Source: Vesta saturnalis
Taxonomy: Eukaryota > Arthropoda > Insecta > Coleoptera > Lampyridae
Length of the DNA stretch: 64,000 nt
Reading direction: 5' to 3'
Assembly: GCA_036346205.1 (NCBI GenBank)
Contig: JARFJB010002472.1
Location: forward strand, 4,621,501-4,685,500
Shown: piece after piece, positions 1 to 62,433 of the stretch
Numbering within the stretch: the stretch's first letter is position 1
Layout of the letters: each line of letters starts with the position of its first letter
Notes under the pieces: model-generated
The model's input: the letters and a program-made list of their open reading frames with translations, nothing else
Databases searched by the model: none
What the model was told of the DNA's origin: nothing
Program-made: the position numbers and the translations under genes

Positions 1-325
1 TACTATGTTGACCAGCCAGTCAGCAATTTGTTTCTCTCGTTTATAGGTTAACAATGATTCTGGTCCAGATTTACCAAGATTTTCTGGTACTCGTCCACTA
101 AGTCGATCCAGAATAGTGGTTTTTGCTACGTCAAATTCCTTGCTGGCCTATCTAACACTGATTTTATTTTCCCGTATTTCAGAAAGAGCGCTTTTGAGGG
201 TATCTTCGGAATATTGAAATAATTTCCTTTGGTTTTCTTATTTTCACGACTCTTGACAAATCTTTTTCTTTTGTACGTTTTTTTTTTTGAGATGGCATCT
301 GTAGCTGTAATTAAGAATAACAACC
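1..325 (-). pseudogene. pogo/Tigger-like transposase N-terminal fragment
   Basis: Reading the minus strand from about 325 to the window edge gives a lysine-rich start (TYKRKR) and then, in a shifted frame, a pipsqueak-type helix-turn-helix reading AKTTILDRLSGRVPENLG, as in pogo/Tigger/CENP-B-like DDE transposases. At least one frame change and an in-frame TAG before the helix-turn-helix show it is broken. The rest of the element lies outside the window. Family assignment rests on this one motif. Confidence 0.6.
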
Positions 326-572
326 TTATAAGGATAATATCTTCTCAATTGTTAGAGAACTAGGCGGTTTTTACAACCATACAAAAGGCATATGGAATAC
401 ACGACTGTTTGAAAACAGGGCATTGGAAAATCTTGAAACCCTTTGTCGAGTACAGTGCATACAGTACAATAACCTATCAAGCATTTGCAAATAAATGGTG
501 GAAAACTAGACAGTTTATTAACATCTCTTTCAAGCAATAAAGAAAAAGAAAAATTATATGTACAGCTTTCAA

Positions 573-686
573 TTATTATTAATTTTATTAAATACATAAA
601 TAAAAAGTTTACCTCGGGTAGGATTTGAACCTACGACCTGTACTTTGCTAGAGTACCACGCTAACCAACTGCGCCATCAAGGTTCA
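573..686 (-). repeat. tRNA-derived SINE, copy 1 (tRNA-Ala-like head)
   Basis: On the minus strand the head has an A-box-like GGCGCAGTTGG, a B box GGTTCAAATCC and an anticodon arm (stem GTACT/AGTAC, loop CTAGCAA, giving anticodon AGC). It is followed by a fixed AT-rich tail. The same head-plus-tail junction recurs at 15782-15855, so this is a dispersed SINE and not a tRNA gene. The acceptor stem has a mismatch. It is intergenic, downstream of ASCC3. Confidence 0.65.
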
Positions 687-1396
687 AGCCCCAATTGATG
701 TAAATTTTGTCTTTATGTATGTAGAACTTATAATAAGCTTTTAATTAGTTTTCGACTGCCCTGGTCGACAAGGGGATTGCACCATGTTTCTCTGCCCGGT
801 TATCTGACCACTTAACCTTAAAGATAAATTGACACTAATTTTGCCATTTTATGTTTTTATGAAGATCTATAAATGCTACTAATGATTGGAATCATGACGA
901 AGAATTTTATATTTTACTTACCATCTCAGATGGTGATTCGAACTACAAATTTTGCAGTTTTGGAACCAAAGTTACTTTCCTTCTCGAATTTATGATGTAG
1001 TTTACTGTTATGCGATAAGAGTAACATGACGCGCAGATTGTTGAATGGTGGTCAAAAACAGGAAAGCAGTGCTTCAGATTAATTTAGGGATTGCTTTACT
1101 ATTATTAGTGATTTTGTGTAAGAATGGTCGAGAACCTGAGGTGGTCGGGTAACCAGCACATTCACCCCAGTATCTGTCAGTCTCACAGTACATATCCTTT
1201 GCTTGACAGATATCCCAACCTTAAATTTGTAAACCGAGCGCTATGTATGTAATACTCCATGGCTACCGTCAGTAGATTAATAGTACAACCCATATATGTA
1301 TCTATAATCTTCGCTTGACAAATATTTCAACCTCTAATTTATAAATACACACACGATACTAAAATTCGATAACAAAGCAACTATTTAACATACACT

Positions 1397-1929
1397 GTGA
1401 AAAATTTGTTTATAAAAATGAATTATTACATCATTGAAGAAAAAGTAAAATTTATTGAATGGCATTACTCTGGCAATTCACTTAGAAATATTAGAGATTT
1501 GTACTCGGCTAGTTATCAAAACCGGCAAATTGCAGAAACAATTTCAAAAATTATCAACCTATCCAAATCTACCGTAACGATAATAAGCCACGTAATTGTC
1601 AAGATATTAAACCTCTCAGTGTTCAAGTCTTTCAAGTTTAGCTTGCAGCAGGAAATTTTTGATGAAGATAAACTCATGAGAATGGAGTTCTGCGAAAGAT
1701 TAGTAGAGTTATCAAACATGGGTAGAAACTTTCTAAGTCGTATTTTATTCACCGACGAATGTTCTTTTTCAACTCGTTTAACAGTCTGATCGACTTAAAA
1801 GAAGCAATCTTAGCAAACAGCCACGAAGTCTCCCAGTACATGCTCGTAAAAGTTCGGTGAGAGTTCTATGATCGACTTGAATATTGTTTAGCTGCAAACG
1901 GAGATTTATTTGAACACTTGATCAAATAG
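1397..1929 (+). pseudogene. IS630/Tc1-like transposase remnant, internally deleted
   Basis: A 130-codon frame starts with a helix-turn-helix-like region (EWHYSGNSLRNIRDLYSASY) and ends at a DDE-type motif ILFTDECSFS, the first catalytic aspartate region of IS630-type transposases. About 60 bases further on, another frame reads EFYDRLEYCLAANGDLFEHL and a stop, typical of the C-terminus of this family. The block between the first and last catalytic residues is missing. It resembles the longer transposase at 49472-50963 but is much more decayed. Confidence 0.6.
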
Positions 1930-2523
1930 TAGAAATGATGATTTTTTGTTATTTATTCGCCAATTTTCATAATTAATTTGTTTATTTAGAATATCATCTG
2001 CTTGTTTATAACAGACTTATTTTATTTGTGCTCCTTATTGTATTTATCCTGACACTTACATGGCTTATTAACGTTGCCGGTTACGAAAAAGCCCTTAAGT
2101 TTTTCCTAATTTTCTCGAAAACGGATGAACCAAATGTAAATGCAATTGTGCCTTTTTTCCTTAAGAAGTTTTACATTTGACATTTTACTGTAAAATAATT
2201 AGGGGAGCCAATATTTACAATAGTTTATTTTAACATGGGAATTCCCTATGTCCAGAAATTCAAGAGGCACAGTGTATGTATGATATATTAATACACCCAA
2301 ATGGGTTACGCAAGCAACGCTCATATGTGGGTGTAGATCAATTTCTTACGTCTGCTGAAGAGATATTTTTCAACCTATAATTTCATTAAACAACTAACAA
2401 TTATGTGGTCACACATCAGAGTTGCTCTTTCACTCTGAAATACCAACCCTTTGTTTCACATACATTCAACTTAATCTCTATGTTCCATTACATTTATTAT
2501 CTCAAGTTTATTAAAAATTACGC

Positions 2524-2763
2524 GAATTAACAATTGTTAGTCGAGTTGATCTGCCTATTTCCACAGTTTTTGCTTTTTGAGCGCGGCGTTTCGGAAGCGG
2601 ACTCTGCCTTCGTCACCAGACTTAGTCGTGAAAAGGACTGTTTTTGCACTTGAGTCGAATTCATATGTTATGATTTTTTTCCCAAGCACTTGACTACTCT
2701 CAGATTCAAACTTGGTACCTTTCACTTACGAGTCCGACACCTTTACCGCTGAGTAATTCAATA

Positions 2764-2825
<62 letters not shown>

Positions 2826-3003
2826 TTTTCTTGGTTGCGCAATAGTTTATTGCGCATTTTGCGCCGTAACATATTACGCAGGTGTATTATGCTTAAGCTC
2901 TACGCATTATTGGAATCGATATGGGTTTCATTTTTGCAGAGTCTGCTTCCGAAACGTGCTCAAAAAGCAAAAACTGTGGAAATAGGCCGATCAACTCAAC
3001 TAA
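2524..3003. repeat. Penelope-type terminal repeats, inverted around a (TA)n tract
   Basis: The left arm (about 2536-2620) and the reverse complement of the right arm (about 2930-3003) share GAGTTGATC and a GCCTATTTCCACAG stretch followed by TTTCGGAAGC, and flank a (TA)n core. Related sequence lies at 11700-11930, 12350-12480 and 14580-14740 beside GIY-YIG/Penelope coding fragments, which is the basis for assigning it to a Penelope-like retroelement. Confidence 0.5.
2763..2826. repeat. (TA)n microsatellite
   Basis: About 30 TA units with one or two interruptions, sitting between the inverted Penelope-type arms. Confidence 0.9.
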
Positions 3004-3340
3004 CATGAAACCACAGTTACAAAACGCTTATAATAAAGATTGTTTATAATACAAACATAAGAATAAGTTGAGTGAACTAATTTATCATTCAAGTCTTGTT
3101 AATGATAAATAGTTAAATTAGTGACACCATAACGTTTAACAATTATGAAAATTTTAGTTAAGAAAGATGGCGTGTTACTCGACTTTCCAACAGAAGAATT
3201 AATAATTGATGCTGATAAAAGGAGAACAAGCTGTATGATTAAATAAGAACACAATATCTTCAATTTATAATTTTTGGATAAATAAACAAATTTACAATAA
3301 CATATTTATAATAAACATAATACAATCTTACAAGCAGTCA

Positions 3341-53312
<49,972 letters not shown>

Positions 53313-53741
53313 TATCCTTGCCAAACGTAAAAAATTAAATAAATGCCACAAAAAAAATAAATATTTTTGAAAACTATATTGAAACTACTGTAATACACAA
53401 ATTTATTACTTTATTTTATTTTTAAAATTCAATTTTGTAAAAATATTATAAAGAATAAAAGAGGTTAAATAATGAACTTAACCTCAAATATTTATACAAT
53501 CTGATCGTTTAAAAGCGACACTCAAACGGTGGCATGCTTGAAACAAATTAAGTAGATGATGGTACCACTGGTAGGGCAGTGAATTTCTACGTGGTTACTA
53601 AAGGCCACCACTCACGTTAGAATGCCGCAGTACGATTTTGTTAAATGAAATTGCTGTACGATTATGTTGGAAATCGAACGGAAACCCACACGTAACGATT
53701 TTGCCGTACTGGTTTTACTACAAAATGCGTCAGACGAAAAA

Positions 53742-53742
<1 letters not shown>

Positions 53743-53802
<60 letters not shown>
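53743..53802. repeat. (TA)n microsatellite
   Basis: About 30 TA units 430 bp upstream of the proposed ASCC3 start codon, at the 5' edge of the copia remnant. Confidence 0.9.
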
Positions 53803-53806
<4 letters not shown>

Positions 53807-53828
53807 CATTTATTTATTTCAAAAAATA

Positions 53829-55578
53829 AATCTGAAGTTCACGAAAACAGTGGCGAATATGGTAACAAGAAAGTACGAGATTTACTTGAGCAGGCTGGAA
53901 TAAAGCCGTATACTCAAATACAAAATGGATGCAGCGAAAGGAATATTTGCAATATAGTTGAATATGTTAAAGCAATGATGCACGCGCATGAGGAGATCCT
54001 TCAGAATTTGTGGGTTGCAATGGTAAACACTGCCGTTTACGTACTAAACAGAACAGGACGTACTTTAGTGGAATACAAGTCGCCTTATGAACTCTGGCTT
54101 AACGAGAAGCCTCAGATAAAGCACTTGAGGAGAGTGGGTTCACCTAGCTGTGTACATGCAGTAAAGCAGAAGAGAAATAAATTGCAAAGAAGCCTGCATG
54201 GTGCATTTTGATTGGATACGACAATAATGATATATTCCGGCTTTGGAACCGAAAAAGAAATTCATTGGTCAGGTCTAGAGACATTATTTTTGATGAGAAA
54301 GCGATAGAGACTTCAATGAATGAATATCCAAAGACTGAAACAGTCTGTAATCAGTAAAATGAGATTGAAGTAAACCTTAAAACAAATATTTTGGGAGATA
54401 ATGGACACAGCCGCTCCTGTTATACCCAATTATATTATGTTGAAGGAGTTGGTGAGACAGACAACCGTGACATGGATACAGATGAACGAAATCTAGATGT
54501 TGGTGAAGAGTTTCATGGCGCTGAAAACATTGTAACCGAACAGTCTATTGAAACGGAAGGGAATGGTAACATTAAAAATGATAATATCGTTGACGAAGAT
54601 CTGAAGGGTGTCAATGACGAAAATGTAGTTCTAGACAAAGGTTAAGATGTGTTCCCGGGACAAATAATATTTCGTGACCGTTTTTCGTTATGTCCTTCAA
54701 ATGGATTGGAAGACTTCGTTATGACCACATTGATGGGATATTACGAACCAACGATGCTTATGGATGCGGTTCGGGGCCCGGAGAGGGAGCTGCGGAAGGA
54801 GGCCATAAACAGCAAAATGTCGTCGCTGAAGAAAGATGGTACATGGCAGCTAACCAACTTACCCAAGGGCAGAAAAACCATTCCATGTAAATGGGTCTTC
54901 CGAGTAAAAAGAAACGCTGATGGCTCCATGGACAGGTCATAAAGGGCTTTAATAAAAAAAAGGCATTGATTACGAGCAAACTTTTAGCCCGGTAACCAAA
55001 ATAGGGACTGTTCGCTCTGTGCTCAGTGTAGCAGCAAGCGAAGTAATGGCACTGCTCCAGTTCGATGTCTTAACTGCCTTCCTCTATAGCTCTTTGGATG
55101 AAAAGATTTTCATGAAACAACCGGAAGGGTATAATGACGGCTGCGGTATGGCTTATGTGTTAAATAAAAGTCTCTATGGGTTAAAACAAGCCCCACGGTA
55201 CTAGTACCGGTGCATTACAGTCCACTTCGAAGACGTCGGTTTCAAGGAAAGTGAAACAGACCCCTGTATTCTAATAAGAAAGGAAGGATGTGCAAAACTT
55301 ATAGTAGCTCTGTACGTAGATGACTGTTTGGTGACTAGAACCAATCCTGAGTTGACAGACGAGTTGATGGAGAAGCTCAAACGTCGGTTTAAAATAACCA
55401 GAAGAGCTGCGTCCAATTTCCTACGAGTAGAGATAGAAAGCAGAGGAGACTGTATATTGAGCGAGAAAGTGGACATTAGTTATATGAAAGATAACTACAG
55501 GTAAATCGTTGAAGCTTTGGCTTACTTAATGGTATGCACCAGACCAGACCTCGCATATGCTGTAAGGGTAGCCGTATA
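53829..55578 (+). pseudogene. Ty1/copia pol remnant (integrase to reverse transcriptase)
   Basis: The plus strand reads PYTQIQNGCSERNICNIVEY and AMVNTAVYVLNRTGRT (C-terminal integrase core), a GYDNN...SRDIIFDEKA block, then KEAINSKMSSLKKDGTWQL, IPCKWVFRVKRNADGSMD, LLQFDVLTAFLYSSLDEKIF, LNKSLYGLKQAPR, LYVDDCLV (YVDD catalytic box) and YLMVCTRPDLAYAV, ending before RNase H. Six or more stops and frameshifts; no gag, protease or LTRs found. Transcribed away from ASCC3. Confidence 0.88.
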
Positions 55579-55579
55579 G

Positions 55580-57170
55580 ACAATTTGGTTGTCTCGGCTT
55601 AAGTAAATTGTAAAAAATGTATTACATGACGTCATAGACATATACTTTCAAGCCTCTTATATAAATCCTATCAGCCCTGCAAGCAAGTTACTTAAACTAC
55701 GTATATATGTATACACATTTAATGATCGAGTATCGACACAATTTATTTACCATATCAATAATTTTAATGAATTTCAAAAATTAAATCTACTAACAGCACA
55801 CTACCATTGACTTATTTCGATATTATATAAAGAAAGATAAGGTTTCATACTTAATTGAAATTCATAATCTAATATCAGGTATCTCCTTCCGGATGTACTA
55901 TGCACAAACACTCGTAATATATTCCTATGTAGATGTGGTATGTATAATAATATTTGAACTTGTTGCTTGACAAACCAACCTATTTTTCTTTTAGTACTGA
56001 AGGCACACAACTGATTTTACGCGAACCATTAAAAACCTGTATTCAGGTATAAGAAAGTCTTAAGTATATTAGAGTTTCACTATTTATTTCGTATTGCTGT
56101 CCCAATTTCATGTTCATTTACTTAAAACGTTTGACATTCAACTTATTATTTATTTATTTTAATTCTATGCTTTTGCATACAATTTAAACAAATCTTCTGA
56201 ACTTCTAATTATAACCAATTATTTGTGCACCACCTTAATTTACCATTTTCTTAATTAAATCTATAAATAATTTATAAATTATTATATTTGTCTGTCTCTT
56301 TGAAGAACAGTGAATTTAACACACAGCTTTGTTAACATTTAGTTATCTGAATGAAATGCACAAAAAAATATTTGTTTCTTTGATCACATCTCGTAATTCG
56401 ACGTTTAGGCCCTTATAAATCTATTATACAATCACTAATAGATTCAAATTACCTTATATTTAATTATTGCCGGTGAAAAACTTTCAATTTTAATTTACAT
56501 AGTTAAAATGGCCGCAGGAATTAAGATTTCGATCATTTCGTATCGATGTAAAATGAAGACTGTATAATAACAATTTAAAATATCACGCAATCTGATTTGC
56601 GACCTTCTCGCGTCAACGTTAAATAAAGACTCTCCTTGTCACCCCTCACTTCGTTTTATACCTATCGCATCTCCAGCGCATCTGTGCATTTAATCCTCCA
56701 ATAAAAATTCATATATGCATTCATATTCTTTAGATGATTTTGTTTAAATTTATTTACTTATGTTTCCATTTAATGCGTCAATTAACACAAATTTCAAGAT
56801 AATTTGCGATATCTAATATGAATTTCCAATTTAGTATCTTTTACAAAACTTAAATATCCTACTATACAGTGAGCTCCAGAAGTTATGTCTAAATTCATTT
56901 AAAGTTTTTTCTCACAGTGAACAACTACTCCCCTCATGTTAAAAACGTTTACTTAGCAGTTTGAACAACAAATAACGATGAGATAGTAAAAAGCGTCGTG
57001 AAACAGATTTTGAATAAAACAGAAAGAATAAACTCAAACGGCAACGTACGAATATAACGTGAAGTAAATAAAGCGAATGACTACATTTATAAATTGAATA
57101 GTAGCATATTTGTCGAATACTTTCGACGCGTTTGAATCATATAATCATGGAGGGGCGAGTGCCATGACAT
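55580..57170. other. Noncoding block, no recognised feature
   Basis: AT-rich sequence between the copia remnant and the Polinton-like polymerase. The short minus frame at 55801-56010 has no recognisable motif. Confidence 0.5.
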
Positions 57171-57171
57171 T

Positions 57172-57570
57172 AAATTATTATATACGGACACCGATAGTCT
57201 GATTTACGCTTTCACAGTTGCCGACATATACGAATCCATTAAGGAGGATATTCACCTATATGATACATCTGATTATGAATGCAATAGCATTTATGGAATT
57301 CCTCTCGTCAATAAAAAGGTGCCCGGAAATCACTGTAAAATGATGTTAGAATTTATTGAGCTTCGTGCCAAAATGTATACCTACCGAGTGGATAAACAAA
57401 AAGAAATAAAAAAATCAAAAGGCTCCACTGCGGCCAGCATTAGAAAAATAACTTTACTGGATTACAAAGAATGGTAAAAAAACATCAGCACCTAATTAAA
57501 TCAAAGACACATTCACTGTATACTGTCAAGCAAAATAAAATTGTTCTCAGTCCATACGATGACAAACGAG
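57172..57570 (+). pseudogene. Polinton/Maverick-like family B DNA polymerase, C-terminal remnant
   Basis: Reads LLYTDTDSLIYAF (motif C of protein-primed family B polymerases, DTDS intact), then FIELRAKMYTYRV and a short end block SLYTVKQNKIVLSPYDDKR after a stop at 57475. The exonuclease, terminal-protein and motif A/B regions are absent, so only the palm end and thumb survive. An old genomic copy of a virus-like element; not functional. Confidence 0.75.
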
Positions 57571-57585
57571 TTATAACAGCAAACT

Positions 57586-58344
57586 TTGTTACAACTCGTC
57601 CTTGGTGTTACAATTCAACTATTTCCGTCTGAATATGCCTCAGTAACGTATAATTTTTGCATTTACATTTCAGATCATGAGCGCCAGTTCGTTCAGAAAA
57701 ACACGTTCGCATGGAACAGGAACTCGGCCATGCTACACTTAAAGAGTGCTATAATGGATATATCATCAACTGAAAACTATGATTTTATTAATGCGATATT
57801 GCAAGACATTGTTCTACCGGACGAGTGCTTCAACTGGTGCATGAAGACGGGAAATGTGTGTAAAATCACATTATTGCTCAGTAAAAAGAGTGAACTGGTT
57901 AATCTAAGTAAGAAAGTTGGAAATATGTGTGAGATTGTAAATAGCGAATGTATAACTGCTAATCAACTTGAATCATTTGCCCTACAGCCACACTTCAAAA
58001 TGTATATACTTGATGTAAATGAACGACTCTATTTGTACGGCCATATAATACGCCAACTCTAAGGCTCTGGAAATTATTTGGAATATATGCAAGGAGAGGG
58101 ATGTCAAGTACCATTTTAGACCGTACGATGATCTTCGCCATAAACGAGCGCACGAATGGTTACTGAAGAGTATTCGCAAAGGTGTTGAAAATCCAAATGC
58201 GCTCCTTGGATGGACCAACGGTCCGGACAACACATTTTGGCCATTCACCGAACTGAGCGAATACCAAAAGACGTTATTTTTAGTCTCAAAAATGCATGTA
58301 AAGAAAGATATTTTTAAAAAACCTTTGTACGGTGAGATGAAATA
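57586..58344 (+). pseudogene. Unrecognised Polinton-associated protein (about 250 codons, one frameshift)
   Basis: A 158-codon frame (57586-58062) and a second frame (about 58050-58344) appear to be one protein broken by a one-base shift near 58050. Visible features are a cysteine-bearing ILPDECFNWCMK-like segment (DECFNWCMKTGNVC), LYLYGHI and, in the second frame, WLLKSIRKGVENPNALLGW. Directly follows the polymerase on the same strand. I do not recognise the family. Cut off downstream by the pogo-type insertion. Confidence 0.45.
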
Positions 58345-58349
58345 AAAAA

Positions 58350-60900
58350 CGATTTAAGAGTAGGGTAGCCGGGTGTAAAAGTCCGCAGAGGGTAAATATC
58401 TGCACGTCATTTTCTGAAAAACCGTTTATTGTGCGGGCGCAAAAATCAAGGCACATGCGAACTTAGTATTCCCATGACCACAGATGTGAACGCCACGCGG
58501 ATTGTAATAATGAGGTTAGTGTTGTTTTTGTATTCTTTGATCTAATTATGCACAGTATTCAAATTATTTTTTTGTAAATATTTTGTTAATTGGTTACTTT
58601 TATGAAATGTACGCTGATGTTGGAGTTACATATTGTACAGTTTTAAGATATTACGAAATTACATGAAATTATGTTGGTACGGAAAACACAAGACCACAGC
58701 AAAAAATAAAAAATGGGGAAGAAATCCGCATGCAGTAAAGATCCTGCGCCCCACCTTTTATTCTCAGTAGAAGTAATTTACCCCAATTTGTTGTACCTAT
58801 CTATGTAAAACAGAAATTACCTAGATTTTTTGTCATTAGAAATTACAAACGCAAAAACGAAGCATTAAAGCCGCTAACGCCCGAAATTTTAAACCAAGTA
58901 CGACTATTAAGACAAGATGGCCTTTCCACAAGAGAAATAGCGCGTATGGTTGGTTTCGACGAGTCAACTATAAGAAAGCGACTTAAAGTTAATACCGGAG
59001 TAACATCTCTAGGACTCAGGAACAAGAAAGACAAATAGTAGAGCACTGCAAGGTTTTGGATTTACGCTTTTATGCGTTGACTTTAAAATCTCTGCGTTTT
59101 GTTGCGTCTCAATATGCGGACAAAAACGGAATTAGTCACCGTTTTTCAAACGAAACCAAAATGGCGGGAAGAGACTGGACGAGAGAATTTATGAAAAGAA
59201 ACCGACTATCTTTGCGTGCTCCCAGAAAAACCATGGGACTTAATAGACATCAATTAGCCCAATATTTTCAAAATCTAAAGGAAATACTCCAGAAAGACGA
59301 ATTTCCACCGAACAATTTATAACATTAATGAAAGTGGTTTCCAAACAGTTCCCAATAAACTGCCTAAGCACGTAGCTCCTACTGGCAAGAGAAAAGTTGC
59401 TAAAAACGTTGCAGCAGAACAAGGAAAAACCGTGACAGTAGCCAGTTGTATGAATGCAACAGGACATTATGTAACACCATTTTTATTTTTGCCCGAAAAA
59501 GACATAATCCCTTACTTCTGAAAGATGCACCCACAGGTTCAATAATGGTAGTGGCTGATTCTGAATATATGAATTCTGAAAAATTTCTTGACTTCATGAG
59601 GCATTTTTGAAGCCAGACTAATCCATCAGCTGAGACCCCAGTATTACTGATCCTTGATAATCACATTTCCCATACGTCTCTAGCAGCTATTTCTTTCGCA
59701 AAGAAGAATCACATTCATATGATCCGCCTTCCACCCCATAGCAGCCATAAAACTCAACCCTTAGATAGAAGTTTCTTTAGGCCTTTGAAAGCTTACTACG
59801 ATGATCTGTGTGATAACTGAACTACTACTAATCCAGTTCAAGTTGTTACTGAGTACCACGTTGAGGGATTCTTTAAACAGGCCTACGAGAAAACAGCTAA
59901 TTTAGATAAAGCTGTACAATGATTTCGAATTACAGGCATTTATCCTTTGGATGAAAATATATTTCAAGAAGCGGATTTTTTGCCTTCTTCTGTAACAGAT
60001 CAGGACCTCCGAAACGGCAATATCGACCTCGTTGACTAAGATCAAAAGGGCGATGGTAACCTTATTGAGTTCGATGTTGACCCGGATGATGTTAACGCTA
60101 CAACGAATAACGATGACCAAAGAGAAGATGAAAGAAATTTAGAGATAACCAACGAGAGTGCAGAAATATCGGAAGCTAATAACGTTGAGCCAAGAGAGAT
60201 GTAAATAAATAATATCGCAGAGCTGGAAAAACCTGATGGAAATTTATTGGTGTCACCTGCAGATATAATCCCAGTACCAAAGCTTTCAAAAAAGAGGAAA
60301 CGTTCGCGTAGAAGCCTTAATTCCACCATTCCTACTTCTACCCCAAATAAGGATCGTTTAGAGGAATTAGAAGAAGCAAAAAAAAACGAAAGAATCTATT
60401 AAAAAGAAAAAAAAACTGCCATAAGAAATGTGTTTGAACCCCCTAAAAATAGCAATGATTCTTCCTTCGAATCCGAGACTCAAGTCTCTCTTCATAAAAG
60501 CAGTGATCACATGAATTTCACAACAGACAATGAATCGGAAGATTCCTGCGCATCTCAAATTAAGCCAGGCGACTTTGCAGTTGTAAAAGTTTATGAAACG
60601 ACAAAGTCAACCTTCCGTTGTTACGTCTTTGAAATTGTAGCTTGCGCTGATAAGGGGTTCCAAGGATTATTTTATAAAAGGACAGAGAATGAGATTTTCA
60701 AAAACGGAGGACGAATCTTATGTCTCTCAAACTGACTTAGTGCGAAGACTATCCAAGCCAGTGTTAAGCAGTTCTTCACGATTTAAGGACCTAATAGCTT
60801 TTACAACAGATTTAAGTGGTTTAACTTTATTTTAGACTTAGTTTTTGAAATGTTTTCGTATTTTTTTATTATTAGGATTAAACGTAATTTTTTTTTAACC
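58350..60900 (+). mobile_element. pogo/Tigger-type DNA transposon inserted in the Polinton-like element
   Basis: Boundaries are approximate because I could not identify terminal repeats. The region separates the polymerase side (plus strand) from the capsid side (minus strand) of the virus-like element and carries one degenerate pogo-type transposase (58838-60735). Confidence 0.6.
58838..60735 (+). pseudogene. pogo-like DDE transposase, degenerate
   Basis: Begins with a helix-turn-helix (LLRQDGLSTREIARMVGFDE), then, shifting frames, LRAPRKTMGLNRHQLAQYF, ESGFQTVPNKLPKHVAPTGK, MNATGHYVTPFLF, PVLLILDNHISHTSLAAI (second catalytic D), IRLPPHSSHKTQPLDRSFF (third catalytic D/E block) and AYEKTANLDKAV, then an acidic linker and a C-terminal frame 60430-60735 (KPGDFAVVKVYETTKSTFRC). 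Six or more stops or frame changes. This layout is that of pogo/Tigger/Jerky-type transposases. Confidence 0.78.
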
Positions 60901-60958
60901 AAAGAAAGTGTAGAAGAATGCACACCGTCTGCTGCTTGAAAATGTTTTGTTTTCCGAA

Positions 60959-61558
60959 TCAATTTTGTTTAGCTTCTTTGTGGTTAATTTCTTTATGTTT
61001 AACGGATCGAAAGAAGCGATCCCAAATGCTGTAGATATTTGCTCTCATTCGATGTGTACGATATATATCCTTTGAGTGCGGATTTCTGCATGTATCCACA
61101 TTCTGTCCTTCTGACTCGTAGCGACTTTCTTCGAAACGGAATGATGCAAATTGTTTTGTTAGGTAACATGTTTTTACACCGCCTCCTTCTTCTGCTGAAC
61201 TCCATTCAATATTACCTTTTATGTACAAGAAACTATCATACGTAGCGGTGACCAGATCTTATCTCTGTATTAATATACGGATCTCATCGGACAATCCGTA
61301 ATTATAAGAACCGTTCGGATGATGTGTATGAATATCTGACTTGGTAATAGCCTCACCAAATGTGCGCTTTGAAAGATGTTTGACGATTCTACCATTTGTA
61401 TGCGGTTTTAAGCCTATAGATTCCAAGAAGTGCGTTTCGCCAGACGTTAATTCGCCAGCACGCCCCGTGTTCGAATAAAGCAATTTATGCCCACCTCCTT
61501 TATTTATAGCACCATTGAGGAAAGATGGAAGTGGACGTGGGTTGATTCTTAAGCCCAT
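60959..61558 (-). pseudogene. Polinton-like capsid-type protein, N-terminal remnant
   Basis: Starts MGLRINPRPLPSFLNGAINK at 61558 and runs to 61259, then continues in other frames (YDSFLYIKGNIEWSS, CYLTKQFASFRFEE) to about 60960, where the pogo insertion truncates it. Position after the penton-like gene and the type of sequence suggest the major capsid (hexon-like) protein of a Polinton/adintovirus; that assignment is inference. Truncated and frameshifted. Confidence 0.5.
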
Positions 61559-61559
61559 A

Positions 61560-62207
61560 TTCTTTTAATTCTAGTCGTACCGCAAATGGTTCGCTATCGC
61601 CGAAATCGATTAATTCACCCTTCTGATTCGCTAATTTAATTGAAATGTTACCGATAGTATTGTTGTTGATTTATATTGAGGATTGCTAGGAATTTTGTGT
61701 AAACGATAGCCCGGTGGGATAGACACGTCTATTTCATACAGCACCTTTTCGAAATTCCCGTTTCTATACGAGCCTTTGACAATATTACACTCAATGTGAA
61801 TATTTCTATGTTTATTGCATATCTAATACAAAGACATGTAAAACGTTAGCTTTCAATATTAGCGGTTCAAAACCTAGCATACGTCCAATAGAATCCTTTT
61901 GGGTAAAATCTATAGCAAATTCACAGCTAAGCTCACACTTAGGCGTGTTATTATTTGCCCTTAAACTAAAGAGACTTGTAGGAAGGTGCGCTTTTATATA
62001 GATGCTCAGTTCTTCCAACTCGTATGCGCCATGTGGAATTTCAATAGCGTTCAGTTCTGTCGCTTTCATATAACAAAATTTATCGTTTCCAGCGTGTATA
62101 TTCCTTATGCTATTACAACCATAAAATCCTGTGACACCGATTACGTAGGTTTTCTCGGAATTAAGTGCGATCGGGGGATAAAAGTTATTACTGAAGATGA
62201 TTAACAT
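61560..62207 (-). pseudogene. Polinton-like minor capsid (penton-type) protein, frameshifted
   Basis: A 131-codon frame (61812-62207) reads FYPPIALNSEKTYVIGVTGF, IEIPHGAYELEELSIYIKAH and FTQKDSIGRMLGFEP. After a frame change near 61810 the rest (SIPPGYRLHKIPSNPQ, FGDSEPFAVRLELK) runs to about 61560. The pattern matches the jelly-roll penton-like protein common in insect Polintons. At least two frame changes; an old genomic copy. Confidence 0.6.
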
Positions 62208-62433
62208 GGTGACTGACTGTACGTCCCCAACTACTGAGTATGCTATTTATATAGAAACTTTAAACAGAGATGTCCACAATTTGTTGCACCGAATTGTTGC
62301 TCTTTAGAGTAATTATAGTATATTTTGCAATCTCTTGGTGGTGGAATATTTTCGAAACTATCATAGTACCATACACTCCCATCACGGTTTTAGTATGGCA
62401 CATCCCTTGCGTGCTTTCCTAGCTCTACATCAG

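Noticed and set aside
611..686. A tRNA-Ala gene on the minus strand
   Set aside because: The head is followed by a tail shared with a second locus (15782-15855) and the acceptor stem has a mismatch, which fits a SINE better than a tRNA gene.
890..965. Another tRNA-like B box (GGTGATTCGAACTAC)
   Set aside because: No foldable tRNA head or A box nearby and no second copy in the window.
3144..3245. A 33-codon plus-strand ORF (MKILVKKDGVLLDFPTEELI)
   Set aside because: Short, no homologue recognised, and lies in the expected 3' flank of ASCC3; not enough support to call a gene.
54741..54979. Minus-strand ORFs over the copia region
   Set aside because: They are antisense shadows of the RT coding strand, which carries the conserved motifs.
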